DNA of 64,000 bases, taken from assembly GCF_018603905.1 (NCBI RefSeq), contig NZ_JAHFZZ010000013.1, positions 62,001-126,000 on the forward strand. The letters are read 5' to 3'. Below are positions 25,336 through 33,677 of this stretch, piece by piece. The first letter of the stretch is position 1. Each line of letters begins with the position of its first letter. The position numbers and the translations under genes were made by a program. Below the pieces are notes generated by a model. The model worked only from the letters and a program-made list of their open reading frames with translations. It ran no database searches and was not told the origin of the DNA. The DNA comes from Nonomuraea sp. NEAU-A123 (GTDB lineage Bacteria; Actinomycetota; Actinomycetes; Streptosporangiales; Streptosporangiaceae).

Positions 25336-25580
25336 CGGCTGCGGCGGACGCGGGACGGGCGGTCGCCGACGCGCATCGGGGCGAGTGGGCTTTCGTGCTC
25401 GCCGTGACGGTGCGCGTCGCGCAGGATCTGGACCTGGCGGAGGAGTGTGTTCAGGAGGCGTATGCCGTGGCGCTCTCGCCCTGGGAACGCGATGGGATCC
25501 CCGGACCGGCGCTGACGGTCGGCTGCTGCGGCTTCAGGAGCAGGACCGTTCGCAGTGGACCGTACCGCGCTGGCCGAGGC
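25332..25580 (+). pseudogene. ECF sigma factor with a large internal deletion
   Basis: The first 50-60 codons (AHRGEWAFVLAVTVRVAQDLDLAEECVQEAYAVAL, then WERDGIP) match region 2 of the YCII-linked ECF sigma factors. At about 25505 the sequence jumps, in another frame, to DGRLLRLQEQDRSQW. This corresponds to the middle of the long C-terminal domain of that group. The rest of region 2, region 4 and the tail are absent. Together with the shifted YCII gene, the module is dead. Confidence 0.7.
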
Positions 25581-26022
25581 TCACGGTGCGACAAAAGTCT
25601 CCAAGTAAGACAAATACAATAGAATTACTAGCAGAGGCCGTCCGGTTCTGGCCTGATTCTGGCGCAGGATGGCTTTTTCCGAGAGGCATGTTTCTGTCTT
25701 GCCGACCGCCTCGTCCATTGGACGCCCCACGCGCTCTTCATGGAACTGCGGAATCCCCTATGCGTGGTTCTGCCGGTTTTCCCACCGCGATCACCCGGTT
25801 GACGAGCAAGTGCCAGCCAGGATCCGATCTCTCCGGCGCCTTGTCCCCTTTGCCGGGTTCGATGCCCGACGGCGGGACGTTGGCATTCGGCGTCCTTAGA
25901 GAAGGTGTTGCATCCATTGACGGTCTGTTGTCAGTTGGTCACGCTTTGATGCATTCCGCAATGAAGGGACCGCTCCCCATGCTTTGCTTGGCGTGATGGT
26001 CCCATCGGTATAGAGGTGACTG
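25581..26022. other. Non-coding stretch without recognisable gene
   Basis: About 440 bp of lower G+C sequence lie between the sigma remnant and EACC1. Short frames exist on both strands but none has a recognisable domain or ribosome site. GGTATAGAGG just before the EACC1 start may hold a weak -10. This could be the edge of an inserted segment. Confidence 0.4.
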
Positions 26023-26373
26023 ATGCAGGCACAGATCCAGCTCACAGGTGGCGATGAGATAGCGGAGTTCACCGGGTTGTGGCAATGGTTGACCAGCGAG
26101 CGGGCGCTGACCGGGACGGTAAGGGTCGTGCGGAGGCCGACGGCGGAGGACGAGCTGGGCGGGGCCTTGGACACGCTCGTCTTGGCACTCAGTTCAGCAG
26201 GCGCGGTCGCGGCCCTGTCACGGGCGCTGACCGTCTGGCTGGCCACCCGCCGGGCGGACGTCACCATCACCGTCAAAGCCTCCGGCGAGGTGAAACTAGA
26301 CGCCCGGCGGGTCAAAGACCAGGACATCGCGCCGCTGCTGCGCCAAGTACTGCGAGCGCCCGATGAGCACTGA
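26023..26373 (+). CDS. EACC1-family protein (effector-associated constant component)
   Basis: A protein of 116 aa. The layout matches the EACC1 family as I know it: an N-terminal beta-rich segment (EFTGLWQWLTSERALTGTVRVVRRP), a hydrophobic central helix pair (LGGALDTLVLALSSAGAVAALSRALTVWLATRRADVTITV) and a C-terminal KLDARRVKDQDIAPLLRQVL. EACC1 genes are described as the constant partner beside variable effectors such as caspases and STAND NTPases in bacterial conflict systems. GAGGTG precedes the ATG. It overlaps the caspase gene by 11 nt, so the products are made together. Confidence 0.8.
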   Translation: MQAQIQLTGGDEIAEFTGLWQWLTSERALTGTVRVVRRPTAEDELGGALDTLVLALSSAGAVAALSRALTVWLATRRADVTITVKASGEVKLDARRVKDQDIAPLLRQVLRAPDEH

Positions 26374-28324
26374 GACGCCCCGCTCGCCGGACTATGCCCG
26401 CTCCCGGGCAATCCTGATCGGTGTCTCGGCTTACGCCGACAAGGCGTTCCGACCCCTACTCGCTGCGGCCAACAGCCTTGACGGACTGCATCAAGTCCTG
26501 ATGGACCCCGCCCTGTGCGGCTGGCCAGCGGAGCAGATCACCCTCATCCCCAACCCTGCCGACGTGGCCGGCCTCGTGCGGACCTTGCGGCGTCTGGCCC
26601 GCGACACAGCAGATGTGTTGCTGGTGTACTTCGTCGGACACGGGATCATCCTGCAGAACGGGCATCTGTGCCTGCCCCTGACCGGCACGGACGAGGGTGA
26701 TCCCGACGTCACCGGCCTGGAGTACGAACGCCTACGTCAAGCGCTGCTGGACAGCCCCGCACGGGTCAAAGTGGTGATCCTGGACTGCTGCTACTCCGGC
26801 CGTGCCGTCCAGGCGCTGTCCGCCGAGGGCGTCGCCGACAGCGCGGGCATCCGTGGCGCCTACACGCTGACCGCCAGCGACCACACCGCTCATGTTCCTC
26901 CGCTGGGCCGGCAGGCCAACGCCTGCACCTCCTTCACCGGCGAACTTCTGAACCTGGTCCGCACCGGCCTGCCCGACGGGCCAAAGTGGCTCACCTTGGA
27001 CCTGCTCTACCCGCATCTGCGCCACCGTCTCCACAGCCGGGGCCTGCCTGAGCCCAACCAGCGTGGCACCGACACCGCCGGCCGTCTTGTCTTCACCCGC
27101 AACCCGGCTTCCCAAAGCCAGGCGTCCTCTTCAAGCCGACCCGCCGACCCACCCCCCGGTGAGTCCAGTCGCGCCGCCCTTACGTCACGGGCCCGGACCG
27201 GATGGAGAACCGCGGTGACCGCCACCGCGACCTTTGCCGTCATCACCGCCGGCCTGCTGCTGTGGTGGCTGCTGGCTTCACGAGGGCCGCAAACGGCCGG
27301 CTCCGCCGGCGGCACGCCTACTGCGCCCAGCGCTTCCACCGCACCGATCCACGCGATCGGCTGGACCTACACCACCGGCGATTTCATCATCTCCAGCCCG
27401 ACAGTGGCCGACGGGATCGTGTACATCGGCAGCAGCGACGACAAGGTGCATGCGCTGGACGCGGCCACCGGCCGGGTGAGCTGGACCTACACCACCGGCG
27501 GCCACGTCTACTCCAGTCCGGCGGTGGCCGACGGAATGGTGTATGTCGGCAGTCGCGACAAGAAGGTGCATGCGCTGGACGCGGCCACCGGCCGGGTGCG
27601 CTGGACCCATGCGACCAGGGGCGAGGTCAACTCCAATCTGGCGGTGGCCGGGGGAATGGTGTACGTCGGCAGTCGCGACGGCAAGGTGTATGCCCTGGAC
27701 GGTGCGACCGGCCGAGTGCGCTGGACCCGCCCCACCGGCGGCGCCGTCGACTCCGGTCCTGCGGTGGCCGACGGAATCGTGTACATCGGCAGCAACGACG
27801 ACAAGGTGTACGCACTGGACGCGGCCACCGGCCGGGTGCGCTGGACCCGCCCCACCGGCGGCGCCGTCAACTCCAGCCCTACGGTGGCCAAGGGAGTGGT
27901 GTACGTCGGCAGCGGCGACGGCAAGGTGTACGCACTGAACGCGGCCACCGGCCAGGTGTACTGGACCCGCCCCACCGGCGGCGCCGTCCTTTCCAGCCCT
28001 GCGGTGACCGAGGGAGTGGTGTACGTCGGCGGCGGCGATGGCAAGGTGTACGCGCTGGACGCGGCCACCGCCCGGGTGCGCTGGACCTACGCCACCGGCG
28101 ACAAGATCGACTCCCGTCCGGCGGTGGCCAACGGAATGGTGTACATCGGCGGCCACGATGACAAGCTTCATGCGCTGGACGCGACCACCGGCAAGGTGCG
28201 CTGGAGCCGTACCACCCTCGGCGACATCAGTTGGTCCAGTCCCGTGGTGGTCGATGGGCTTGTGTACTTCGGCAGCACCGATGGCAAGGTGTACGCACTG
28301 GACGCTGCGACGGGCCGCCTCTGA
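26363..28324 (+). CDS. Membrane-anchored caspase-like protease with eight-bladed PQQ-type propeller
   Basis: A protein of 653 aa. Residues about 12-245 form a peptidase C14 (caspase) domain with RAILIGVSAYAD at the start, the catalytic His93 in YFVGHG and the Cys143 in LDCCYSG. A Ser/Pro-rich linker (246-282) is followed by one transmembrane helix (about 284-305, TATFAVITAGLLLWWLL). Residues 333-653 are eight PQQ/YWTD-like repeats of 40 residues with the pattern W-T...SSP.VADG.VY.GS.D.KV.ALDAATGRV. The order implies a cytosolic protease and an extracytoplasmic propeller sensor, or the reverse orientation. It is co-translated with EACC1. The substrate is unknown. Confidence 0.88.
   Translation: MSTETPRSPDYARSRAILIGVSAYADKAFRPLLAAANSLDGLHQVLMDPALCGWPAEQITLIPNPADVAGLVRTLRRLARDTADVLLVYFVGHGIILQNGHLCLPLTGTDEGDPDVTGLEYERLRQALLDSPARVKVVILDCCYSGRAVQALSAEGVADSAGIRGAYTLTASDHTAHVPPLGRQANACTSFTGELLNLVRTGLPDGPKWLTLDLLYPHLRHRLHSRGLPEPNQRGTDTAGRLVFTRNPASQSQASSSSRPADPPPGESSRAALTSRARTGWRTAVTATATFAVITAGLLLWWLLASRGPQTAGSAGGTPTAPSASTAPIHAIGWTYTTGDFIISSPTVADGIVYIGSSDDKVHALDAATGRVSWTYTTGGHVYSSPAVADGMVYVGSRDKKVHALDAATGRVRWTHATRGEVNSNLAVAGGMVYVGSRDGKVYALDGATGRVRWTRPTGGAVDSGPAVADGIVYIGSNDDKVYALDAATGRVRWTRPTGGAVNSSPTVAKGVVYVGSGDGKVYALNAATGQVYWTRPTGGAVLSSPAVTEGVVYVGGGDGKVYALDAATARVRWTYATGDKIDSRPAVANGMVYIGGHDDKLHALDATTGKVRWSRTTLGDISWSSPVVVDGLVYFGSTDGKVYALDAATGRL
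27361..28324 (+). repeat. Eight 120-bp tandem repeats encoding the propeller blades
   Basis: Units begin at 27361, 27481, 27601, 27721, 27841, 27961, 28081 and 28201, each exactly 120 bp apart (the last is 123 bp plus stop). Each opens with a variant of CTGGACC and closes with GACGCGGCCACCGGCCGGGT or a close relative. Units 4-6 share long identical stretches, a sign of recent duplication or gene conversion. Confidence 0.95.
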
Positions 28325-28360
28325 CCCCCGCAATCAGGACGCCTACTCCAGCCGCATTCA

Positions 28361-28624
28361 GCAGGTGCCGACCTTGACCGTCTGGCAGCCCTCAAGGCGG
28401 CCGGCTGCAAGGTCCAGGTCGGCCAGGTGCATCGGGGCAAGGTCGTCGCCGTCGTCCTGGAGAACACCCAGCTGCGGGTGCTGTTCGAGGGCAAGCTGTT
28501 GTCGGCGCACTCCCGCACCACCGTCAAGGAGGTCAATGGGCTGCGAGTCAGCGGCCACATCGACTACGAGATCCAGGCACGGTGTAAAGCATCAGCCGAT
28601 GCCAAACCGTCAAACATCAACTGA
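28361..28624 (+). pseudogene. C-terminal fragment of an integrase-core transposase (IS481-like)
   Basis: The frame DRLAALKAAGCKVQVGQVHRGK followed by VVAVVLENTQLRVLFEGKLL resembles the beta-rich tail after the DDE integrase core in IS481-type transposases. The tail is normally G(V/R)-x-x-G-K-x-V-x-x-x-V-x-x-x-x-(V/L)-R-V-x-x-x-G-E-L-L. The catalytic core is absent upstream, where the caspase gene ends. It is a decayed mobile-element edge; the assignment to IS481 is tentative. Confidence 0.4.
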
Positions 28625-28627
28625 ACG

Positions 28628-28891
28628 TTGACACCAGGCTCAACACCAGATCATGCCCGTCTGAGATGGACTTCCAGCAACCGGTTCGGGCTAATCCTCG
28701 CTACTCTCGTCGGGGTCGTCGTTGCTCCCATCAGGATGGCCGAGAGGCTGCTGTACGCCTTCTTCGCGGCGATGGCCGGGACCGAACGGGAGAACGTCCG
28801 CGAAGCCACCCTGGAGGGACTCGACGTTCGGCTTCTGAGAAGCGCGCCGGCGCCACGGCCAGAGCGGAGACGGGTAAGAGGTGAGGCATGA
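28628..28891 (+). pseudogene. Serine recombinase (resolvase) fragment
   Basis: Within this frame YAFFAAMAGTERENVREATLEGLD matches the long helix of resolvase/invertase serine recombinases (usually F-A-A-x-A-E-x-E-R-x-x-I-x-E-R/A-T). The catalytic N-terminal domain and the DNA-binding domain are both missing, and flanking residues are unrelated. It marks a past mobile element next to the caspase cassette. Confidence 0.5.
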
Positions 28892-29336
28892 CCTCCGATT
28901 CAGGTGAGCGCTGGGCCGCTGTCCCGAGGGCAACACCGGCCGCGCCACCGTCGGTCTGACTCAACCCATGCCCATTCCCGAGGACCTGGCCGCCGCGCTG
29001 TCAGCGGCCTAGCCGGCACGGGCTGGCATGGCTGACCCCGTATCTCGACCGAGGCGATGCTTCGCTGATGGCAGGGCCCGATGTTCAATCCCCGAATCCC
29101 CTCGAAAGCCCAGAGTTCCGGCGAACCTAAGGGCTGTCTATGACCAGTTGGTCCTGGAGCGGCACCGGGCAGTGCCTAGGACGCAACAGCGTCCGGTCTG
29201 GCCCGGCGAACGGCTGGGGCGCCCAAGCCGGTGCATGGAGCCGATGCCGTCCTCGAACGCATCGGCAGCCAACGAGCTATGGGGACGCCTCCTGAGCGGT
29301 CAAGCGCGGTGACCTCATCCGGACGGGCCTTCGAGC
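28892..29336. other. No intact gene seen
   Basis: About 445 bp with short frames in all phases but no recognisable domain and no ribosome site. It is probably the decayed remainder of the recombinase-bearing element. Confidence 0.4.
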
Positions 29337-29368
29337 TGGAGCCACCTTCGGGATTCGAGCCCGAGACT
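29337..29368 (-). other. 3' end of tRNA-Thr, possible attachment-site remnant
   Basis: On the minus strand this 32-nt stretch reads as a T-arm (TCGGG, loop CTCGAAT, CCCGA), then AGGTGGCTCCA, the 3' acceptor strand and CCA end of an actinobacterial tRNA-Thr as I recall it, with C for T in the loop. No anticodon or D arm precedes it, so it is not a gene. tRNA 3' ends are common integration sites. Confidence 0.5.
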
Positions 29369-29434
29369 CTTAGGCACGGGTCAAGTGGTCGTTCTCACAT
29401 CCGGTCACAAGCCACCGGATGGCCGGAGCTATCT

Positions 29435-29605
29435 GTGGCGAAGCCCGCGCTCAGGAGGGCGTCCGAGCGGAGCGAGGTCCTTCAGGGGTCGGGCCCTTGG
29501 CCCGACTAGAAGAAACGTCTGAGCCGCGAGTGCGAAGCGCCCAAAGCGAAGCCCGTTGTGGCCGGAGGCGCCCCAGAAGAACGGCCGGAGCGAAGCGGAG
29601 GCCCT
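29435..29605 (+). repeat. Dispersed repeat, copy A
   Basis: About 170 bp sharing long blocks with 33879-34070 in the same orientation: GTCCGAGCGGAGCGAGG, CCTTCAGGGGTCGGGCCCTT, AGAAACGTCTGAG, GAACGGCCGGAGCGAAGCGG. It is rich in short inverted repeats, so it may fold as RNA or act as an intergenic mosaic element. It does not look protein-coding. Confidence 0.8.
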
Positions 29606-29637
29606 TGCAGTGCGCGAAGCGCCGATTGCGAGCCTTT

Positions 29638-30678
29638 CTACGTCTGAGGCTGGGCGTTCTTCACCCGGTCGCGTACCACCGCGGTGCCCAGCCAGCGGTC
29701 ATGAAGAACACGGCCCTCCGGGTCGAGGAGCATCCACAACCCGTCCGCGAAGAGGCACAGCAGCCCTACGCCAGGGATGAAAGCGATCAGGGGGAAGGCC
29801 ATCGTGCGAAGAGCCGCCCTGCCCGCGCCCACCCGTCCGCCCGTCCCTGCGGCGACGACACGCATGCCCAGGAGCCTCTTGCCCAGCGTCCGCCCCCACA
29901 GGGCGTACGGCACCCAGAAGTAGAGGAACAGCCCGGACGGGATGGCCAGGTCAGCGGGCCTCACGCTGCTCTGAAACACGCCGACATGCTCCAGAAGTCC
30001 GTCCCCCACGTGAGACCCGGGGCCGAGGCCGACCACAGACCAGAGCGGCCCCACGACGACGCCCAGGACCCCAGTTACGATCAGGTAGTCGACCAGAGCC
30101 GCCGCTGCTCGGCGCCATGCCATCCCGGTCTCTGACGGGACCGGTTCTTCTCCGCTGGAAGGACGTATCGCCCGCGACGCTGCGAGCACCAGCACCGCAG
30201 CTATCAGCAGACACAGTTGGGTGATCCCCCAAGCGCCGGCCACAGCCCTGAACCAAGCGGTGCTGAGCAGCGGGATCGTCTCAGGGCAAATCGAGTCGCG
30301 GTACGGCGAAACGAGGGGCCCGGTCACCGAGATCAGGACGAGGAGTCCCGCCACCCGCCGAGCTGTTACCCCGCCATCCCTGCGGGCGAGACACGCGAGG
30401 AGACCGAGGAGGACCACGAGAGCCGGAAGCGCCCCCTCCGCCGTGATCTCCATGACCGTATCGAGATCACGGCGCAGAGGGGCAAGCGGGGACAGCGTCG
30501 GTCCACCGCTGAATTGGCACACGTACCCATAAATTCGGTCGGGCTCCTCATGGGTCCGGGCGAACTCCTCACTGGCGAGTCGCTCGCGCCACCGTTCCCA
30601 TGTTGGGAACGCGGCGACGACCACAGCCGCCGTCCATGCCGACAGCGCCAACCACGATAATCGGGAAACCTGCGGCAA
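29638..30678 (-). CDS. RDD-family membrane protein
   Basis: About 346 aa. The C-terminal half is an RDD domain: AALVDYLIVTGVLGVVV, GRTLGKRLLGMRVVAAG and LHDRWLGTAVV. The N-terminal half has three to four further membrane segments (SWLALSAWTAAVVVAAFP, ALPALVVLLGLLACLA, AGAWGITQLCLLIAAVLVLAA) and an extracellular loop with a Cys. The TTG at 30678 preceded by AAAGGA is my preferred start; a GTG at 30759 lacks a ribosome site. RDD proteins are transport-like or ion-related, with function uncertain. It lies between the repeat and the RloAB pair. Confidence 0.75.
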   Translation of the reverse strand: MPQVSRLSWLALSAWTAAVVVAAFPTWERWRERLASEEFARTHEEPDRIYGYVCQFSGGPTLSPLAPLRRDLDTVMEITAEGALPALVVLLGLLACLARRDGGVTARRVAGLLVLISVTGPLVSPYRDSICPETIPLLSTAWFRAVAGAWGITQLCLLIAAVLVLAASRAIRPSSGEEPVPSETGMAWRRAAAALVDYLIVTGVLGVVVGPLWSVVGLGPGSHVGDGLLEHVGVFQSSVRPADLAIPSGLFLYFWVPYALWGRTLGKRLLGMRVVAAGTGGRVGAGRAALRTMAFPLIAFIPGVGLLCLFADGLWMLLDPEGRVLHDRWLGTAVVRDRVKNAQPQT

Positions 30679-30918
30679 GATGATCCTTTCGCCTTGGGAG
30701 CAACACCTTACCGATCGCTCCTCCAGCGAAGCGGCAGAGATGCTCTCGGATGAAAGCACGCCACAGGGCGTCCGACGCTAATGCTCGGGCGTCCTTTGTG
30801 ACTGGCGAAAGTTGATCTACAGGAGTCCCAGATCGTGACCACATTCAGCACCATGGCCTCCGTTCGTGACCACCGGATGACGGTTCGGATCAGTACGGCG
30901 GCGTGGTCCTCTTGCGGA

Positions 30919-31522
30919 TCAAGCTTCTGGTCGAAGGGCCAGAACTAGTTGCCAAGCATTAGTTGAAGGGTTCCTTAGAAAGTCTTCTCCAGTCGGATCG
31001 AGTTGGCGAGCTCTTAGGCAGGCCGCATCCAACCCATGGAGGAAATCGGAAAATCGAGTATTCCCTTCACTCCAGCCTGGTGCCACAAATTTCAGCTTGC
31101 GCTTCGCCTCGTTCGCCGACAGAAAGGGGCGGGTGCAGTCTGTATGATGCATAATCAACCAGACCTCGAAACATGGCGTCGACAGGCAGAGGTCGATCGA
31201 ACCACGTTTTGCCTCACTTATCAGCGCCGACGTAAGGGCCTCGTCCAACTCCGTGTCCAATACGCACCAGACGGCATCGTACTCGTCCGATCGTCTGGCG
31301 ACAGCCTGCCGGATTATGGAAAGATGATCGACTTTGGGGGCGTCAACATCAATATGAGGACCCTGTCGCGACCGCATCCCTACGAAGTAATCCTTTTCAG
31401 TCTTTCCTTCGCAGAGGATTAGGAAGCTCGCACGCTCTTGCCGCGTCCCCTTCTTCTTGTGCTCAAGATCGGTATCTGTCCGGATGCCCCCCCTTTCCCG
31501 TCTTAGATGTTCGAGGGGACAT
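30919..31522 (-). pseudogene. rloB: RloB-like protein, frameshifted at a run of seven G
   Basis: An ATG at 31522 with AGAGGCGG upstream opens MSPRTSKTGKGG, overlapping the end of rloA by 20 nt. The RloB family sequence continues in another frame as ERASFLILCEGKTEKDYFVG, then YDAVWCVLDTELDEALTSAL, STPCFEVWLIMHHTDCTRPF and the C-terminal NPSTNAW. The switch falls at the G7 run (31487-31493); six G would give one frame of 200 aa, the family length. LCEGKTE and the acidic DTELD resemble a TOPRIM-type nuclease site. It may be phase-variable, broken or a sequencing error. Confidence 0.75.
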
Positions 31523-32774
31523 CGTCCGCCTCTCGACGTTCAGCTAGTGCGGCAGCGAAGAGTTCATCACTGACGATCGGAACGGCACCGTAGCGACCAG
31601 CCAGGTATCGGCGTTCACGGTTGTCTTCACGACGCGGCTTGAAGTCCGAAAGCGAAAACAGTTCGGTAACGCCACATTCATTCTTTTCGGTGAACCAGAC
31701 GTGGTCGCGTTGTAGCACTTCTTCGCCTTGGATCCGTCCGAGAAGTGTAGCGTCATGACTGCTGAAAATCAGCTGAGCGCCGTGTATATTAACATTCTGA
31801 TCGCGGAACAATCTTACGAGCTGTGCAGTCAAGTAAGGATGCAGGCTCGAATCTAGCTCGTCTACGATGAGCACCGATCCAGTGTCTAGCGATCTGAAAA
31901 CACCGAGCCCAAGATCATACAGCGTTTGCGTCCCCAAAGACTGGTCTCTCAGATTTAGTGGAAACGTTCCGCTTTCACCTCGATGTCTGAAGAGTACATC
32001 CTTTCGCCGTGTTGGCGAATGGCTGCCAATCCCCTTAGTACGTGCGGACCTTTGGGCCAGCTCTGCATCACTTTCCTCCACGATCTCCGCAGATTCGATA
32101 CCGGTATCTGCGGCCTGAAGTAGAGATGCCATTCTTTCCAGATAGCCGAAACGCTCTAGAGATTCGACAAGTGTGCTCAGGCGCGAAAATCGAAGAATTT
32201 GGGGGTTGCGATAGATTACTTCGGTAAACCAATCATAGACCGGCCGAACCAAATCCTGTTTTGAGCGCGCTGCGACGGAGAGGAATAGCACGTTCGACTC
32301 TGTGATCGCTGCCACCTGGTGCATGGAAGCAGGGGATTGGTCGCCGATCGAATAATCGTCGCCACGCCTATGGAAGATCTCTCTCTTCTTCTTTTTTGGA
32401 TAGCTGAACATCCACTCTTCGACCACTTGCGAGTCGTCAACCGCGAAGCCGTAAGTGTATCGAATTCCTTCAAGGAGAATATCAGCAACATACGTGGATG
32501 GTTCATCGCGCATTGCTGGATCCAATGCGAATGAATGGCGCGAAATCCCGGTTCCAGGTTCGCTCTCTCGGAGGGAACCGCGCACCATATTGCGCATATA
32601 TGCCAAAGCATCCAGCACATTGGACTTGCCGGAAGCGTTGGCGCCGAAAAGCGCCGCGACAGGGACCGCTTCCCAACCGTCTCCAGGATCATCTTCCCCG
32701 TATGTTGGGGTTAGTAGTAGCTGTTGCTCGTCGCGAAGCGAGCGATGATTACTGACGCGAAAACTCAGCAGCAT
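31503..32774 (-). CDS. rloA: RloA-like AAA ATPase (AbiL/OLD-type)
   Basis: A protein of 423 aa. MLLSFRVSNHRSLRDEQQLL leads to the Walker A ALFGANASGKSNVLDAL (about residues 41-57). SLGTQTLYDLGLGVFRSLD holds the signature region, SVLIVDELDSSLHPYL is Walker B, and IFSSHDATLL supplies the switch His. This is the ABC-type ATPase of AbiL/OLD-like defence systems, which pair with RloB. The start at 32774 excludes an unusual upstream extension. G+C is visibly lower than in flanking genes, pointing to acquisition by transfer. It is first in the operon with rloB. Confidence 0.88.
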   Translation of the reverse strand: MLLSFRVSNHRSLRDEQQLLLTPTYGEDDPGDGWEAVPVAALFGANASGKSNVLDALAYMRNMVRGSLRESEPGTGISRHSFALDPAMRDEPSTYVADILLEGIRYTYGFAVDDSQVVEEWMFSYPKKKKREIFHRRGDDYSIGDQSPASMHQVAAITESNVLFLSVAARSKQDLVRPVYDWFTEVIYRNPQILRFSRLSTLVESLERFGYLERMASLLQAADTGIESAEIVEESDAELAQRSARTKGIGSHSPTRRKDVLFRHRGESGTFPLNLRDQSLGTQTLYDLGLGVFRSLDTGSVLIVDELDSSLHPYLTAQLVRLFRDQNVNIHGAQLIFSSHDATLLGRIQGEEVLQRDHVWFTEKNECGVTELFSLSDFKPRREDNRERRYLAGRYGAVPIVSDELFAAALAERREADDVPSNI

Positions 32775-33018
32775 TGCCCGGCTGCCCTCCTCATCACGGG
32801 GCACAAACCCCCTCTCGCGCGGAAGAACCGCACGCCAGGATGGGAGCAACTCTACGTGACCAGGCGGCTTGGTGTCTCGTTGGGTCCTGCATGAGTGGCT
32901 CGGCCAGCCGCCGAAACTGCGATGCAGCCGGGACAGGGGAAAACATCATCGCCGAGTTGATGGACGATGCCTGTTCCTCTGTCCTGTGACAGTTGATCTT
33001 CCTCTTGCCCAGTGAATC

Positions 33019-33677
33019 TTGCTCAAGCTCGGGTTCCTGCCACTACGCCCCTACGATGATCCGATCCGCCAGGCCGACCCGAAGCCCTACTGGAACACCA
33101 ACGTCGCCCGGCATCCGGGCATCCTCCGCGCCGTCCCCGGGGGTGCGGCGATGCGCTGGACGTCGGCTGCGGGGACGGCCTGCTCGCGCGGAAGCTGACC
33201 GAGCGGGCAAAGCACGTCACCGGCATCGACAACTCGCCACAGATGATCGCCCGCGCCCGTGAACTCGCCGCTGGCCGCCCGGATCTCACCTTCGTCGAGG
33301 GTGACTTCCTTACCGCCGACCTGGCCACCGCGGGCTACGACTTCATCTGCTCGGTATCTGCGATCCATCACATGGACTTCGAGGCGGCGCTCGCCCGCAT
33401 GCGCCAGATGCTGCGCCCCGGCGGCACGTTGGTGGTGGTCGGCCTGGCCCACGCGGCGACCCCGGCGGAGTGGGCAGTGACGATCGCGGCTGCCCCCGTC
33501 GTGCGGATCATCAAGGTGCTCCGCCGCGCGCACGGCCCGGAGGGGATGCCGGTCGCCGCCCCGCCGATGAGCTACGGGCAGGTGCGAGCCGCGGCGCGGC
33601 GACTGCTGCCCGGCATGCGCTATCGCCGGCACGTGCTCCGCCGGTACTCGCTGACCTGGGAAAAACCCGGCCGCTAG
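33019..33677 (+). pseudogene. SAM-dependent methyltransferase with a frameshift
   Basis: The N-terminal part RPYDDPIRQADPKPYWNTNVARHP is in one frame. From about 33140 the frame shifts to GDALDVGCGDGLLARKLTERA (motif I), VTGIDNSPQMIARARELA, FICSVSAIHHMDFEAAL and RPGGTLVVVGL, ending in RRYSLTWEKPGR. The class I Rossmann methyltransferase fold is otherwise complete. The junction is at CCCCGGGGG (about 33137), where one more C would join the frames. It is a frameshifted gene or a sequence error; the substrate is unknown. Confidence 0.75.

Noticed and set aside
25669..25899. 76-codon plus-strand frame after the sigma remnant
   Set aside because: No recognisable domain, no ribosome site and unusual composition; left as non-coding.
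27361..28324. Regular 120-bp repeats considered as a CRISPR array
   Set aside because: The units are in frame, wholly coding and lack repeat-spacer alternation.
29337..29400. Possible complete tRNA gene on the minus strand
   Set aside because: Only the T-arm and 3' acceptor strand can be formed; no matching 5' acceptor, D arm or anticodon stem is present.
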